A stretch of DNA of 64,000 nucleotides from Wenzhouxiangellaceae bacterium. GTDB taxonomy: Bacteria; Pseudomonadota; Gammaproteobacteria; Xanthomonadales; Wenzhouxiangellaceae. Shown here piece by piece: positions 63,646 to 64,000 of this stretch (positions within the stretch are counted from its first letter, which is position 1; every line of letters begins with the position of its first letter). The notes beneath the pieces were generated by a model, which worked only from the letters and a program-made list of their open reading frames with translations, did not search any database and was not told the DNA's origin. A program made the position numbers and the translations under genes. The stretch is from assembly GCA_028289455.1 (NCBI GenBank), contig JANQPN010000068.1, forward strand, positions 40,400 through 104,399. Direction: 5' to 3'.

Positions 63646-64000
63646 ATGAGCTCTAACGAGCAACACCTTATCTGGATTGATCTGGAAATGACCGGTCTGG
63701 ATAGTCGCACTGATGAAATCCTCGAAATCGCTATTATTGTAACGGATGCGGAGCTCAATGAGGTGGCGGTTGCACCGGTATTGGCTATTCAGCATCCTGA
63801 AGCGCGGCTGCTGGCGATGGATGACTGGAATACACGTACCCACACCGGTTCGGGATTATGGCAGCGCGTGCTGGAGAGTGATGTCGGCTATGCTGATGCC
63901 GAGCAACAGGTGCTGGATTTTTTGAGCGCTCTGATACCACCCGGCAGCTCACCGATGTGCGGCAACAGTATTTGCCAGGACCGCCGTTTTCTGGCCAGGC
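63646..64000 (+). CDS. orn: oligoribonuclease (5' part)
   Basis: Partial gene running off the right edge; 118 residues of a DEDDh exonuclease that degrades 2-5-mer RNA, including pGpG from cyclic-di-GMP. The first acidic motif [10 protein letters not shown] (about 10-19) and [10 protein letters not shown] are diagnostic, and the exonuclease II region [13 protein letters not shown] is near the cut. ATG 63646 gives the family's start. Length beyond the window unknown. Confidence 0.95.
   Translation, partial: MSSNEQHLIWIDLEMTGLDSRTDEILEIAIIVTDAELNEVAVAPVLAIQHPEARLLAMDDWNTRTHTGSGLWQRVLESDVGYADAEQQVLDFLSALIPPGSSPMCGNSICQDRRFLAR

Noticed and set aside
1..64000. Search for CRISPR arrays, insertion sequences, prophage, rRNA and antibiotic biosynthesis clusters
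   Set aside because: No regularly spaced repeats, transposase, integrase, capsid genes or large assembly-line enzymes were seen.

Overview
This 64 kb window reads as ordinary chromosome of a Gammaproteobacterium. The housekeeping blocks are in the gene order typical of that class: tRNA-Val–thrS–infC–rpmI–rplT–pheS–pheT–ihfA–merR-like, then serC–pheA–hisC–aroA–cmk–rpsA–ihfB–lapA–lapB, then rsgA divergent from orn. A C-terminal F-x-DGFE tail on three secreted proteins, a secreted FG-GAP/Asp-box protein pair and the FadE/FadN-like/thiolase set suggest a free-living, probably aquatic relative of the Xanthomonadales or a neighbouring order. That placement is an inference, not a measurement. I see no prophage, insertion sequence, CRISPR array or rRNA.

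Layout. 1-7.5 kb: the start of an SLC13-type carrier (cut by the left edge), a DksA/TraR-type zinc finger protein with a GNAT acetyltransferase, two VOC proteins, a secreted beta-propeller fused to a TIKI/TraB-like domain, a purine salvage pair (hpt and methylthioinosine phosphorylase), and an operon of a membrane-anchored LuxR-type regulator, a DUF4199 membrane protein and a VOC protein. 7.6-11.1 kb: dnaE. 11.1-12.6 kb: an orphan cassette with a promoter, a structured leader ending in a strong terminator, a 21-residue mini-ORF, and two unrecognised ORFs of 309 and 78 codons. 12.6-16.1 kb: a MipA/OmpV–DUF3019–RstA-like–RstB-like envelope stress operon preceded by a near-perfect RstA box. 16.2-22.2 kb: two paralogous secreted proteins, a nitronate monooxygenase, and a secreted Asp-box/FG-GAP pair.

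22.4-30 kb holds the translation block. infC appears to start at AUC. 30-31.4 kb is a ThrE-type exporter. 31.4-45.9 kb is a long, mostly overlapping co-directional run: serine and aromatic amino acid synthesis, cmk, rpsA, ihfB, lapA/lapB, a WecA-like sugar-phosphate transferase, a WbpM/CapD-like dehydratase, galU, an esterase and nfuA. 46-51.5 kb has a secreted amidohydrolase with a lipoprotein, a lamin-tail protein, a serine hydrolase and a c4-type cytochrome. 51.6-57.7 kb is a beta-oxidation operon (FadE, a FadN-type bifunctional enzyme, thiolase) on the minus strand.

58-62.5 kb is the most unusual region. Five tandem paralogous secreted Sel1-like proteins share an invariant four-cysteine C-terminal module and a nearly invariant acidic C-terminus. 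Three or four of them share a 20-nt promoter-overlapping motif. The window ends in rsgA and the 5' part of orn.
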